A program made the translations under genes and the position numbers. Shown here piece by piece: positions 18,084-26,716 of a DNA stretch of 64,000 nucleotides (positions within the stretch are counted from its first letter, which is position 1; every line of letters starts with the position of its first letter). Source of the stretch: Paraburkholderia saeva. Lineage in GTDB: Bacteria > Pseudomonadota > Gammaproteobacteria > Burkholderiales > Burkholderiaceae. Below the pieces are notes generated by a model, which saw nothing but the letters and a program-made list of their open reading frames with translations, did no database searches and was not told where the DNA came from. The stretch lies in assembly GCF_907164555.1 (NCBI RefSeq), contig NZ_CAJQZC010000001.1, positions 434,001-498,000 on the forward strand. The letters run 5' to 3'.

Positions 18084-19733
18084 TCAGCTTTTCGGCAGCA
18101 GTCCGAAGACGGCGACACCGTTCGTCGTGCCGACATAGACCTTGCCGTTCGCGATCATCGGCGTGACGAACTTGTTGCCCGCACCGAACTGGTCGCGGGT
18201 GCCTTTCTGGTTGCTGTTGTACAGCTCGTTCGCGAGATTGCCGGCGTCGAACGCGTGCAGTACCGCGATGGTGCCGTTCTCGATCGCCCAGACAATGCCG
18301 CCCGCGCTGCCGTTCGCCGATATGCCCGGCGTCGCGCCGGGGAACGGGAACGTCGTGGCACTCTGGCTCGAAGGCGTCGTCGAAAGCCGTGCGTTCGTAA
18401 TGGTGAACGCCTTGAGCCGGTCGCCGAACGCGTTGATGTACACCGTGTTGCCAAAGTACGCGGGCATGCTGAATACGCCGCCCTGCAACTGTCCGGTGAC
18501 CTGCTGCTCGATGTTGTTTGCCGTCGGACTGTATTTGCCCATCGCGTCCCGGTTCACCACGTAGATCGACTCGTCCTTGCCCGCGCCAAGCGCAAGGTGA
18601 TGCACCGCGCCGTTCGCGTCCTTGAGATCGGGAAGCACGAGCGCGCCGCCCGAGCCAAAATCCTCGTCGCGCGCCGATTCGTCGATCGTGCTGGAGATGG
18701 CGAAATAGTCCGCGACGGAGAGGCCATTCGCGGTGCCGAGCCTGATAAACGCGTTGCCGAAGTCGCCGTTCGCCGGGAAGCCGTTGGCATCGAGCGTCGC
18801 ATCGAATGTGCCGTTGGCGTCCAGCAGAAAGATGGACGCGCCATCGGAAGCGAGGCCCGCGCCGCTCATCCAGACGGATCCGCCAGAGCCGTTCGGCGTG
18901 AGACTCAGGACGGTGGTCTGCCTGAGCGTGTCGGCGCTGTAACCCATCATCCAGCCGCCGTACACGCCCTGATCGCAGTGCGATGTCCAGGCGGTGTGCA
19001 CCACGCCGTTCAGCAACAGCAACGATGCACGTTCGGCATATTGTTTCGGGTCGAACACGACGCGTCCGTTCGAACTGTTCGCACCGCTGCCGGGATACGA
19101 GGCGGCAACCTCGGTCGGTCCGCCGAAAAGCCCGGCGCCTGTCGTGAGGTCCAGTGCATACACCCGCTGGTGATAGACGCCCGCGCCATCTTTCGACATC
19201 GCGACGGTGTACAGCGCGCCGTGCGGACCGCGCGTGCGGTCGATGACGGGTGTCGCCGTGATGCCGATCTCAGGTGTGATCTGGCCGCAACCGTGATCGT
19301 CACTGGGGGATTCGCCAGCTGGCAGCACCGACACTTTCCACAATTGCGTTCCATCGTCCGCATCGAACGCATAGATGCTCGCGTGTTCGGTCACGACGAA
19401 AAGCACGTTGTGCGTGCCGCCCGCAATGGCGAGCGAGGAGATGAGAAGCGGCTCGGCGTCGACCTTGCCGTCGACGGGATAGAAGCCGATCTTGCCGAAC
19501 GAAGCCGCATTGACGTTCGCTGGCGTGAGGATCGTTTCGCTGAGGTTTTGACCGGTGCGTGCGATGTCGTTGTGATAGGTCGCGACGTCGACAGCGACGG
19601 GTTGCGGCGCCGGGCCGCCCGCTCCTCCACGCGACGTGTCCGAGCCGCCCTTGCAGGCCGGCGTCGCGACGATGCAAAGCGGCAGGCAGTAACGTAGCAG
19701 GCGCGAGCGTAGCAGGCTGGACAGGCACGTCAT
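18084..19733 (-). CDS. Exported PQQ-type beta-propeller protein, function unknown
   Basis: A 549-residue protein with an N-terminal export signal (hydrophobic run RLLRYCLPLCIVATPAC) and repeated blades of the PQQ/quinoprotein-like kind, for example VTEHASIYAFDADDGTQLWK and IENGTIAVLHAFDAG. A lipobox-like cysteine at residue 27 is followed by a low-complexity Gly/Pro linker, so it may be a lipoprotein, but the residue at -3 (threonine) is atypical. I see no quinoprotein dehydrogenase active-site signature, so a scaffold or polysaccharide-binding role is as likely as an enzyme. It is monocistronic. Confidence 0.65.
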   Translation of the reverse strand: MTCLSSLLRSRLLRYCLPLCIVATPACKGGSDTSRGGAGGPAPQPVAVDVATYHNDIARTGQNLSETILTPANVNAASFGKIGFYPVDGKVDAEPLLISSLAIAGGTHNVLFVVTEHASIYAFDADDGTQLWKVSVLPAGESPSDDHGCGQITPEIGITATPVIDRTRGPHGALYTVAMSKDGAGVYHQRVYALDLTTGAGLFGGPTEVAASYPGSGANSSNGRVVFDPKQYAERASLLLLNGVVHTAWTSHCDQGVYGGWMMGYSADTLRQTTVLSLTPNGSGGSVWMSGAGLASDGASIFLLDANGTFDATLDANGFPANGDFGNAFIRLGTANGLSVADYFAISSTIDESARDEDFGSGGALVLPDLKDANGAVHHLALGAGKDESIYVVNRDAMGKYSPTANNIEQQVTGQLQGGVFSMPAYFGNTVYINAFGDRLKAFTITNARLSTTPSSQSATTFPFPGATPGISANGSAGGIVWAIENGTIAVLHAFDAGNLANELYNSNQKGTRDQFGAGNKFVTPMIANGKVYVGTTNGVAVFGLLPKS

Positions 19734-19837
19734 GGGCGTTCTCCCATCGCACGGAACCGTCGCGGGACGAAACGACCGTGTCTGGCAATTATCGCGCTAA
19801 AGATTCCCAGGCCGCTGACGCCCGCGTGACCGACGCC

Positions 19838-20995
19838 TTACTGCGCCGACGCCAGCCCCGCGCGCCGCTTCTCCCACAGCGCGGCGCCGAGAAACGCGAG
19901 CGCGCTCACCAGCAGTACGCCGACCACCGCGTCGTTTCCAATGCCCTTCATCAACGCGCCCGCAACCAGCGGGCCGCCGAAGCTCGCCGCGCTCCACGAT
20001 GCGCCGACGAGCGAGCTTGCCGACACCAGCGCCGCGCCGCGAAACCGCTCGCCGCACGCCACCAGCGACAACGTGTAGATCGCGCCCGCCGCCGCGCCGA
20101 GCACATAGAGCAGCGGCCAGCACAGCCACGGCGACGCGACCGCCCACGGCAGCGCCGGCAGCAGCATCACGACGACCACCGCGCAGCCAATATGCACGCG
20201 CTCGCGGCCGAGCCGGTCGGCGAGCCAGCCGATCGGAAACTGCATCGTCGTGTCGCCGAGCAGCAGCGCGGACGCGAACAGCACGGCGACCTCGCTCGAC
20301 ACGCCGTGCGCCATCGCGAAGAGCGGCATCAGCGAAAGCGCGATCGTGTCGAAGAGCGCGAAGAAACCCGTGCCGATCACGAGCGCGGGCATTTGCGGCA
20401 GCACGTGTTGCCAGCTGTCGTGCGGTTCGTCCTCACCACCCGTGTGCGGCGTCACGCGGATCGTGGCGAGCATCGGCAGCGCGGTCAGAAAGATCGCGCC
20501 GCACAGCAGGAACCGCCATGCATCGAGGTGCGCAATCTGGCTCACCAGCACCGGGCCGGCCATCTGGAACAGCGTGAAATTCGTCGCGTAAATCGCGATG
20601 ACGCGACCGCGCGAGGCGTCGTCGGCGAGCTGGTTGACCCACGCTTCGCCGATCGTGAAGAGCAGCATCAGCGCCGCGCCGCACAGCACGCGCAGCAGCG
20701 CCCAGACGTACAGGTTCGCGGTGAGCTGCATCAGTGCAGTCGCGACGGCTACGATGATCACGGTGCCGACTATCACCTGCCGGCCGCCGAAGCGCGCCGC
20801 GACCCAGCCGGCGAACGGCACGACGACGAGACCGCCGCCAGCCTGCGCGGCCGTCAGCAGGCCGACGACATCGGTGCCGTAGCCAGCCTGCGTCAGTGCG
20901 ATAGCGGTGAGCGGGAGCGTGGCGCCGGTGCCGAGCCCGACCACGGCGACGCTCAGAATGAGCGCGAGAAAATCGCGCGTAAAGATAGCCTTCAT
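19838..20995 (-). CDS. MFS transporter
   Basis: A 385-residue membrane protein with about twelve hydrophobic segments and an MFS loop after helix 2 (GWVAARFGGRQVIVG) and its counterpart in the second half (GWLADRLGRERVHIG). The family resembles YcaD-type MFS proteins. The substrate is unknown. It lies 58 bases downstream of another MFS gene on the same strand, so the two may be co-transcribed. Confidence 0.82.
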   Translation of the reverse strand: MKAIFTRDFLALILSVAVVGLGTGATLPLTAIALTQAGYGTDVVGLLTAAQAGGGLVVVPFAGWVAARFGGRQVIVGTVIIVAVATALMQLTANLYVWALLRVLCGAALMLLFTIGEAWVNQLADDASRGRVIAIYATNFTLFQMAGPVLVSQIAHLDAWRFLLCGAIFLTALPMLATIRVTPHTGGEDEPHDSWQHVLPQMPALVIGTGFFALFDTIALSLMPLFAMAHGVSSEVAVLFASALLLGDTTMQFPIGWLADRLGRERVHIGCAVVVVMLLPALPWAVASPWLCWPLLYVLGAAAGAIYTLSLVACGERFRGAALVSASSLVGASWSAASFGGPLVAGALMKGIGNDAVVGVLLVSALAFLGAALWEKRRAGLASAQ

Positions 20996-21053
20996 CGGGC
21001 CAGATGCTACTACAGCGGGTTCAGCCGGTTCGCGCGTGCGGCACGTGCTGCGC

Positions 21054-22235
21054 TCACACCGCGCCGGCCGAACCCGGCAGCGCGACGCGCTGTGCGCGCT
21101 GTTCGAGCCGCACCGACCACAGCGTCAGCGCAAGCGCGCCACTCACCATCGCAACGCCGACCCACGGCAGCGACGTCAACGGCACACCCGCGCCGATCGC
21201 CATGCCGCCGAGCCACGCGCCCGTTGCGTTGCCGAGGTTGAACGCGCCCTGATTGAGCGTCGAAGCGAGGTTCGGCGCGGCGCTTGCGCGGTCGACGATC
21301 AGGATCTGCAGCGGCGGCACGATCGCGAAAGCGAGCACGCCCCAGACGAAAATCGTGATCATCGCGGGAATGGCCAGATGCATCGTGCCGGCGAACACGG
21401 TCAGCACGACGCCGAGCGCGAGCAGGAACGCAACCAGCGAAGGCATCAGTCGCCAGTCCGCGAGCTTGCCGCCGAGCGTGCTGCCGACTGTCAGCCCGAG
21501 CCCGAACAGCAACAGCACGAGCGTGACGTTATGCGGCGTGAAGCCGGTGACGTCCTCGAGAATCGGCGTGATGTACGTGAACACGGCGAAGAGGCTCGCC
21601 GAAGCCAGCACGCTGATGCCCATCACCATCAGCACCTGCGGATTCTTCAGCACGCTGAATTCGTGGATGAGGCTCGCCTTCTGCATTTCGATTTTCGCGG
21701 GCAGGCAGACGGCAAGCGCCGCAGCAGCCAGCACACCGATGCCGGTGACAGCCCAGAACGTGGCGCGCCAGCCGACCGCCTGGCCCAGGGCCGTGCCGAG
21801 CGGCACGCCGAGCACGTTGGCGAGCGTCAAGCCGGTGAACATCAGCGCGATGGCCTGCGCGCGCCGGTTCGGCGCGACGAGACCCGCCGCGACCACCGAG
21901 CCGATGCCGAAGAACGCGCCATGACAGAACGCGGTCACGATGCGCGCGGCCATCAGGACGCCGTAGCCCGGGGCAACCGCACACAGCAGGTTGCCGACGA
22001 TAAATACGCCGATCAGGCTCATCAGCGCCTTCTTGCGCGGCATGTTCGCGACCGCGATGGCGACGATCGGCGCGCCGATCGTCACGCCGAGCGCGTAAGC
22101 CGACACGAGCATGCCGGCGGCCGGAATCGACACGGACAGGTCGCGCGCGACATCGGGCAGGAGGCCCATGATGACGAACTCGGTGGTACCGATTCCAAAA
22201 GCGGCGACGGCAAGGGCAAGCAGAGGTAAGGGCAT
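21054..22235 (-). CDS. MFS transporter of the AraJ/YdhP (drug/sugar efflux) type
   Basis: A 393-residue membrane protein starting MPLPLLALAVAAFGIGTTEF, a start typical of the AraJ/YdhP/PbuE group, with FVIMGLLPDVARDL and about twelve helices. The frame is open upstream to 22382, but the family start is the ATG at 22233-22235. These proteins often export arabinosides, purine compounds or drugs; the substrate here cannot be read. A second MFS gene follows. Confidence 0.85.
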   Translation of the reverse strand: MPLPLLALAVAAFGIGTTEFVIMGLLPDVARDLSVSIPAAGMLVSAYALGVTIGAPIVAIAVANMPRKKALMSLIGVFIVGNLLCAVAPGYGVLMAARIVTAFCHGAFFGIGSVVAAGLVAPNRRAQAIALMFTGLTLANVLGVPLGTALGQAVGWRATFWAVTGIGVLAAAALAVCLPAKIEMQKASLIHEFSVLKNPQVLMVMGISVLASASLFAVFTYITPILEDVTGFTPHNVTLVLLLFGLGLTVGSTLGGKLADWRLMPSLVAFLLALGVVLTVFAGTMHLAIPAMITIFVWGVLAFAIVPPLQILIVDRASAAPNLASTLNQGAFNLGNATGAWLGGMAIGAGVPLTSLPWVGVAMVSGALALTLWSVRLEQRAQRVALPGSAGAV

Positions 22236-22445
22236 GATGAGGAGCTTCGGCGCGACAGGCAGGGCGGGCGCGCGGCTTCGGGGCGAAGGGCGCAGGCGAC
22301 AGCCAGGGGAAATCAGTAGGGGATTGTACCTAAGCTGGTAATTGCCCGCTGTAGACCGGATGGCCTGTTGTTTTTGGCGCAAATAGTCATTTGGTGACCC
22401 GTCGCGCCGGGCCGAAAGGAATATCGGCGTGCGATATTCCCGTGG

Positions 22446-23240
22446 CTAGACAGTATCGCCATGGCGCCCGGCGCCATTCGCAAAACGCGCCACGCCGGCA
22501 ATGCCCTGTTCGAAAACAGCGGCATAGCCGCCCGCGCCTTCACGGCGCAACGCTTCGGCGAGCGGTTCGAGCAGACTGTTTTCCAGCGCCGAGCGCCGGT
22601 CGGCAAGGAGCGCCGCCTGCGGAAACGCGGCCAGTTGGGTGGCGAGCGACTCGGCCGTCGCGCGCGCCGTGCCTTCGGGCACCACGCGGTTGGCAAGGCC
22701 GAAAGCGAGCGCTTCGTGTGCATCGATTGCGCGGCCGGTCAGGATCAGGTCGAGCGCGCGCGAAAGTCCGATGAGACGCGGCAGCCGGATCGAGCCACCG
22801 TCGATCAGCGGAATGCCGACGCGCCGGCAGAACACGCCGAGCACCGCACTTTCCTCGACGACGCGCAGATCGCACATCGCGGCCAGTTCCAGGCCGCCCG
22901 CGACGGCGTATCCTGAAACGGCCGCGATCACCGGTTTCGTGAACGCCATGCGCGTCGGGCCCATCGGCCCCGGGCCGCTGCCGTCGGCGTGCAGTTCGTT
23001 GCGGCGGTTTTCGTCGGCGAGCGCACTCAGGTCGGCGCCCGCGCAGAACGAGCCGCCCGCGCCGAACAGCACGGCCGCGTGCCACGCGGGATTCGTCTCG
23101 AAGCGCAGGAACGCGGCGCTGAGCGCGTCGGCGACCGGACGGTCGACGGCATTGCGGCGCGCCGGCCGGTCGAGCACCACGGTGGCGATCGCACCGGCCG
23201 CCTCGATGCGGACGTGTTCGCCGAAGGTTTCGGTTGTCAT
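22446..23240 (-). CDS. Enoyl-CoA hydratase/isomerase family protein
   Basis: A 264-residue crotonase-fold protein. It begins MTTETFGEHVRIEAAG and shows the oxyanion-hole segments FCAGADLSAL and AVAGGLELAAMCDLRV. The usual catalytic glutamates of the classic hydratase are partly kept (GGLELAAMCD; the second position appears as RRVGIPLIDG). It could hydrate or isomerise an acyl-CoA, but the substrate cannot be stated. It stands alone, divergent from the next gene. Confidence 0.85.
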   Translation of the reverse strand: MTTETFGEHVRIEAAGAIATVVLDRPARRNAVDRPVADALSAAFLRFETNPAWHAAVLFGAGGSFCAGADLSALADENRRNELHADGSGPGPMGPTRMAFTKPVIAAVSGYAVAGGLELAAMCDLRVVEESAVLGVFCRRVGIPLIDGGSIRLPRLIGLSRALDLILTGRAIDAHEALAFGLANRVVPEGTARATAESLATQLAAFPQAALLADRRSALENSLLEPLAEALRREGAGGYAAVFEQGIAGVARFANGAGRHGDTV

Positions 23241-23440
23241 GCCGGTTCTCCGCGTTGTCTGGCTGGAAGTCTGGAGAGCGAAAGGGATAGCGGGAAAGCG
23301 ATGCGGCATGACGATGCGCGACGCGACGTGCAGGGGCCGTCGTGCGACTGTCACGCCATTTTCATCAAGTCGACGTAGCGTAAGCCACCTTTTTAACGTG
23401 CCGGTTGCGTGAGCGCCGGCGTCTCGAGCCCGTACTGTCA

Positions 23441-24025
23441 GTGTCCATCTCATTGCCCGCATCGAATCTCGTGCCTTCGCCGGCTGAGCCGTTCTGGATC
23501 GTCACGCTGACCAGCCATCCGCATTACGGCCATGTCCGGGTGAAGCGCGTCTTCACCGCCGATGGCGCGCGCCATCAGGTCGTGCTGGTTGACCCGCAGC
23601 GGCTCCTCACCTGTGCCGATCGCGACAACACCGACTATGTCCTGCGGCCCGTCAACGAATGGCACCCCGGAAAGGTGCGGGGCATCCGCGAATTCCTCGA
23701 CCCTTCAAACGCACGCATACCCGAGATGCCGTACGTAACCGTATGCACACGCCGCGCACGCGGACTCGCGGGTTTGCTCGGCCTCGAAAAGGAAGGCGTG
23801 GTCGCGTTTCGCAACGGCCAGCATCGCGCGCGCTACCTGGCGGCGGCGGGCGCGCGCTGCTTTCCGGTCGAGGTGCACGAGCGCGAGGCTGCGCTGCTGC
23901 ACCAGATGTGCGGGGCCTCCGAAGAAGCCCGCGCCGCAATCGAAGCCGCCACGCTGGAAGCTGTGACGGCCGCAGCCGCAGCCACCGCTGCCAGCCCGGG
24001 CGCGCCGGAACAGGCGCGCGCCTAG
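23441..24025 (+). CDS. FiwA-like 'plasmid fertility inhibition' family protein
   Basis: A protein of about 194 residues with the recognisable stretch VAFRNGQHRARYLAAAGA, followed by an alanine-rich tail. It recalls a family annotated as plasmid fertility inhibition factors, after FiwA of IncP plasmids, although no plasmid or conjugation gene is nearby. The start is unclear: no early ATG exists, and a GTG at 23441 or a TTG at 23405 are the candidates. Its stop overlaps the stop of ldhA tail to tail in the sequence CTAG. Confidence 0.5.
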   Translation: MSISLPASNLVPSPAEPFWIVTLTSHPHYGHVRVKRVFTADGARHQVVLVDPQRLLTCADRDNTDYVLRPVNEWHPGKVRGIREFLDPSNARIPEMPYVTVCTRRARGLAGLLGLEKEGVVAFRNGQHRARYLAAAGARCFPVEVHEREAALLHQMCGASEEARAAIEAATLEAVTAAAAATAASPGAPEQARA

Positions 24026-25026
24026 CCGGACTTCGCGCCTTGCACGACGTTGCGCGGCTTGCCTTCGATCCATGCCTTGACGTTGCCGAGCGTGGTGTCG
24101 GCGATTTCGTTCATCGCTTCGCGCGTGAAGAACGCCTGGTGCGCGGTCACGATCACGTTCGGGAACATCAAAAGACGCGCGAGCACATCGTCGAGGAGCG
24201 GCAGGTTCGAGTGATCCTCGAAGAAGAGTCCGCCTTCTTCCTCGTAGACGTCGAGCCCGAGGTGGCCGAGCTGGCCGCTTTTCAGCGCGCCGACGAGCGC
24301 GTTGCTTTCCACAAGTCCGCCCCGGCCGGTATTGATCAGCATCGCACCGAACTTCATCTTCTCGAGCGCGCGGCCATCGATCAGGTGATACGTCGCGGGC
24401 AGCAGCGGGCAGTGCAGGCTCACCACATCCGATTCGCCGAGCAGCGTGTCGAGCGGCACGTACCGCGCGCCGAGCGCGAGCAGGTCCTCTGCGGGCGTGC
24501 CGGGATCATAGGCAAGCACGTGCATGCCGAAGCCCGCCATGATGCGGCCGAACACGCGCCCGATCGTGCCGGTGCCGATCACGCCGACCGTCTTGCCATG
24601 CAGATCGAAACCGAGCAGCCCATGCAGCGAGAAATCGCCTTCACGCGTGCGCGCGACGGCGCGCGGCAGACGCCGGTTCAACGCCAGAATCAGCCCGACG
24701 GCGTGCTCCGCAACCGCATACGGCGAATAGGCCGGCACCCGCACGACGGGAATCCCCAGCTTCGAGGCCTCGGCCAGATCGACATGATTGAAACCGGCCG
24801 AGCGCAAGGCGATGAGCTTCGTGCCGCCGGCGTGCAGCGCCTGCAGCACGGCGGCATCGACGGAATCGTTGACGAACGGGCAGACGATCTCGTAACCCCT
24901 CGCCAGAATGGCCGTCTCGGCGTCGAGGTGCGATTCCTGGAAATGGACATCGAAGTCGTAAGCGGGCTTCGCTTCGGTGAACGTGTCGACGTCGTACTGA
25001 CGGCTGCTAAAGAGGATCATGCGCAT
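24022..25026 (-). CDS. ldhA: D-2-hydroxyacid dehydrogenase (D-lactate dehydrogenase type)
   Basis: NAD-dependent enzyme reducing pyruvate or a related 2-oxoacid to the D-hydroxyacid. The 334-residue protein begins MRMILFSSRQYDVDTF, typical of bacterial fermentative D-lactate dehydrogenases, with NAD motif GVIGTGTIG near residue 150, catalytic arginine in LINTGRGGLVES, and the histidine in NVIVTAHQAFFTREA. GGGAGA precedes the start by five bases. A LysR gene lies 113 bases upstream on the same strand and may regulate it. Confidence 0.9.
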   Translation of the reverse strand: MRMILFSSRQYDVDTFTEAKPAYDFDVHFQESHLDAETAILARGYEIVCPFVNDSVDAAVLQALHAGGTKLIALRSAGFNHVDLAEASKLGIPVVRVPAYSPYAVAEHAVGLILALNRRLPRAVARTREGDFSLHGLLGFDLHGKTVGVIGTGTIGRVFGRIMAGFGMHVLAYDPGTPAEDLLALGARYVPLDTLLGESDVVSLHCPLLPATYHLIDGRALEKMKFGAMLINTGRGGLVESNALVGALKSGQLGHLGLDVYEEEGGLFFEDHSNLPLLDDVLARLLMFPNVIVTAHQAFFTREAMNEIADTTLGNVKAWIEGKPRNVVQGAKSG

Positions 25027-25139
25027 GCGATTCTCCCTGTGCCTCATGTGAGTCAGGCCGGCGCGGACGGACGCACGGAGTGGCGCGTCGGGTCCGGGGA
25101 ATCCGGCAGTCCGGGGTCGTCCCGGAAATAGCCAGCCAA

Positions 25140-26162
25140 CTATACGCCCGGAACTTCGTGCAGATTCGTGAGCATCGAATCGGGCGGCGCGAGCGTCGAT
25201 GCAGGCAGGCCGTTCATGGCTGGAGCAGCGCCCGCAGTTGCCGCAGCGCCATTCCCGGCGGACTCGCCGTGGCCGAAATGTTCGAGCGTGTAATCGATGA
25301 AAGCGCGGGTCTTCGCCGACAGATACTGGCGGCTCGGATACACGATCGATACCTTCACCTCCGGATCGTCCACCGTGTAACCCGGCACGACGCGGCGCAG
25401 CGTGCCGGCGGCGAAATCGTCGGCGACCAGTTGCGATGGCAGGATCGCGATGCCCATTCCAGCGAGCGCCGCGAGCCGCACCATCAGCGCGCTGTTGACC
25501 GTATAGGCGGGTTGCAGCGTGACCTGTTCCGTATGCCCCCGCGCATCCGCAAAGTGCCATGTCGGGCTGCGCTGCTCGGAGGGCAGCGCAACAAACGCGT
25601 GTTTCATGAGTTCCGCGGGCCGCGCCGGTTCGCCGTGCTCCTCAAGATAGCCGGGCGACGCGCACGTCACGAGCGCATTCGTGCCGATCGGACGCTCGAT
25701 GAGTTCCGTGCTCGACACCATGAACGCCGTCACGATGCCGACGTCGTAGCCGTCCTCGACAAGATCGACATGGCGCTCGGCGAGCGTCAGGCGGATGCGC
25801 ACCTTCGGATAGAGCTTGCGATAGCCGTTCAGGAGCGGCGTGAGCGACAGCAGCGACAGCGCGCCCGAAGCCACGATCCGTAACGTGCCGCTCGGCTCGC
25901 GCTCGGTATGGGCGACCGTGTTTTCCAGATGATCGAGATCTTCGAGCACGCCGCGGCAGCCTTCCAGGTAACGGGTGCCGGCTTCGGTCAGGGAAAGATT
26001 GCGCGTCGTGCGGTTGATGAGCCGGGTTTGCAGATGCGCTTCGAGCATGGCGATCGAGCGCGTGACGAGGGCATTCGAGACGTCGAGCTGCTGGGCGGCG
26101 CGGCGAAAACTCTGGGTTTCGGCGACTCTCACGAAAACACGCATGGCATGAATCTGGTTCAT
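25140..26162 (-). CDS. LysR-family regulator
   Basis: A 340-residue LTTR of the CrgA/DmlR-like group, with an N-terminal winged helix-turn-helix (FRRAAQQLDVSNALVTRSI) and a substrate-binding domain (residues 90-300). The C-terminal extension of about 40 residues is Ala/Pro-rich and low in complexity. Start MNQIHAMRVFVRVAE is normal for this group; the frame continues upstream to 26228 without support. It precedes ldhA on the same strand and is divergent from the aspT locus, so either could be its target. Confidence 0.88.
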   Translation of the reverse strand: MNQIHAMRVFVRVAETQSFRRAAQQLDVSNALVTRSIAMLEAHLQTRLINRTTRNLSLTEAGTRYLEGCRGVLEDLDHLENTVAHTEREPSGTLRIVASGALSLLSLTPLLNGYRKLYPKVRIRLTLAERHVDLVEDGYDVGIVTAFMVSSTELIERPIGTNALVTCASPGYLEEHGEPARPAELMKHAFVALPSEQRSPTWHFADARGHTEQVTLQPAYTVNSALMVRLAALAGMGIAILPSQLVADDFAAGTLRRVVPGYTVDDPEVKVSIVYPSRQYLSAKTRAFIDYTLEHFGHGESAGNGAAATAGAAPAMNGLPASTLAPPDSMLTNLHEVPGV

Positions 26163-26284
26163 GGCATCAAGCCTCGTATTGGCACAGCAAAGCCGTGCGG
26201 AGTTGGCCATACTGCGGCGCTGTGGCATGGGCCGGTTTTCAGAATCACCGGCCCGCAGAAAAAATCCGTCGCTAAAAAATCATA

Positions 26285-26313
26285 TTGACAGTTTCGGAGA
26301 ATTACAATATTTA
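26285..26313 (+). promoter_or_regulatory. Candidate sigma-70 promoter
   Basis: A perfect -35 box TTGACA (26285-26290) is followed after 17 bases by TATTTA (26308-26313). It points toward the small ORF and the aspT genes, about 400 bases before the first aspT start. Confidence 0.4.
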
Positions 26314-26474
26314 GTTAAAAAGGCGACAACGTTTCGCTTCGTAAAAGAGTCTATATGTTGCTGTGCGGAAAAAGAAAGCGTCGTTGATTTTCTGTAATCC
26401 GCAATACATTAAAATCCGGCTTTACCGGGCGGCTGGTGGTTTTCCGGGTAGCTGGACAACTTCACGAGGAAACG

Positions 26475-26567
26475 ATGTCTGCCATTCACTTCATGCAGCC
26501 TTCGCCTGCAACCATCAAGCGCGCCGCATGGTCGTCCCGGGCCGCGCGTGTCATTGAAATGCAATAA
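26475..26567 (+). CDS. 30-residue ORF in the aspT leader
   Basis: The frame encodes MSAIHFMQPSPATIKRAAW followed by eleven residues ending IEMQ. GAGGAAA lies four bases before the ATG. It begins 162 bases downstream of the candidate promoter and ends 149 bases before aspT. It is basic and has no signal or membrane segment. It could be a leader peptide or a small protein; I do not recognise it, and chance is not excluded. Confidence 0.35.
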   Translation: MSAIHFMQPSPATIKRAAWSSRAARVIEMQ

Positions 26568-26716
26568 ACGCCAGATCGAATGTCGTTCGTCAAATTCCTG
26601 AACCAGGAACAGTTGACGGTCGCGTGCAGGTTGTTGCAATCCATGTTTAAGCATGTTTATTTTAGGATTTTTTAAGGTTTTTCATTAATTAAACCTGTAA
26701 ACCGGCGAAAAACCAC

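Larger units (their letters stand above)
26163..26716. other. 554-bp A/T-rich intergenic region before aspT
   Basis: Distinctly richer in A/T than its surroundings. It holds a promoter candidate (26285-26313) and a 30-residue ORF (26475-26567), both listed separately. From 26568 to 26716 I see only A/T-rich leader sequence. Confidence 0.55.

Noticed and set aside
23441..24025. FiwA-like gene as a sign of an integrated plasmid
   Set aside because: No transfer, replication or mobile-element gene is nearby and base composition does not change.
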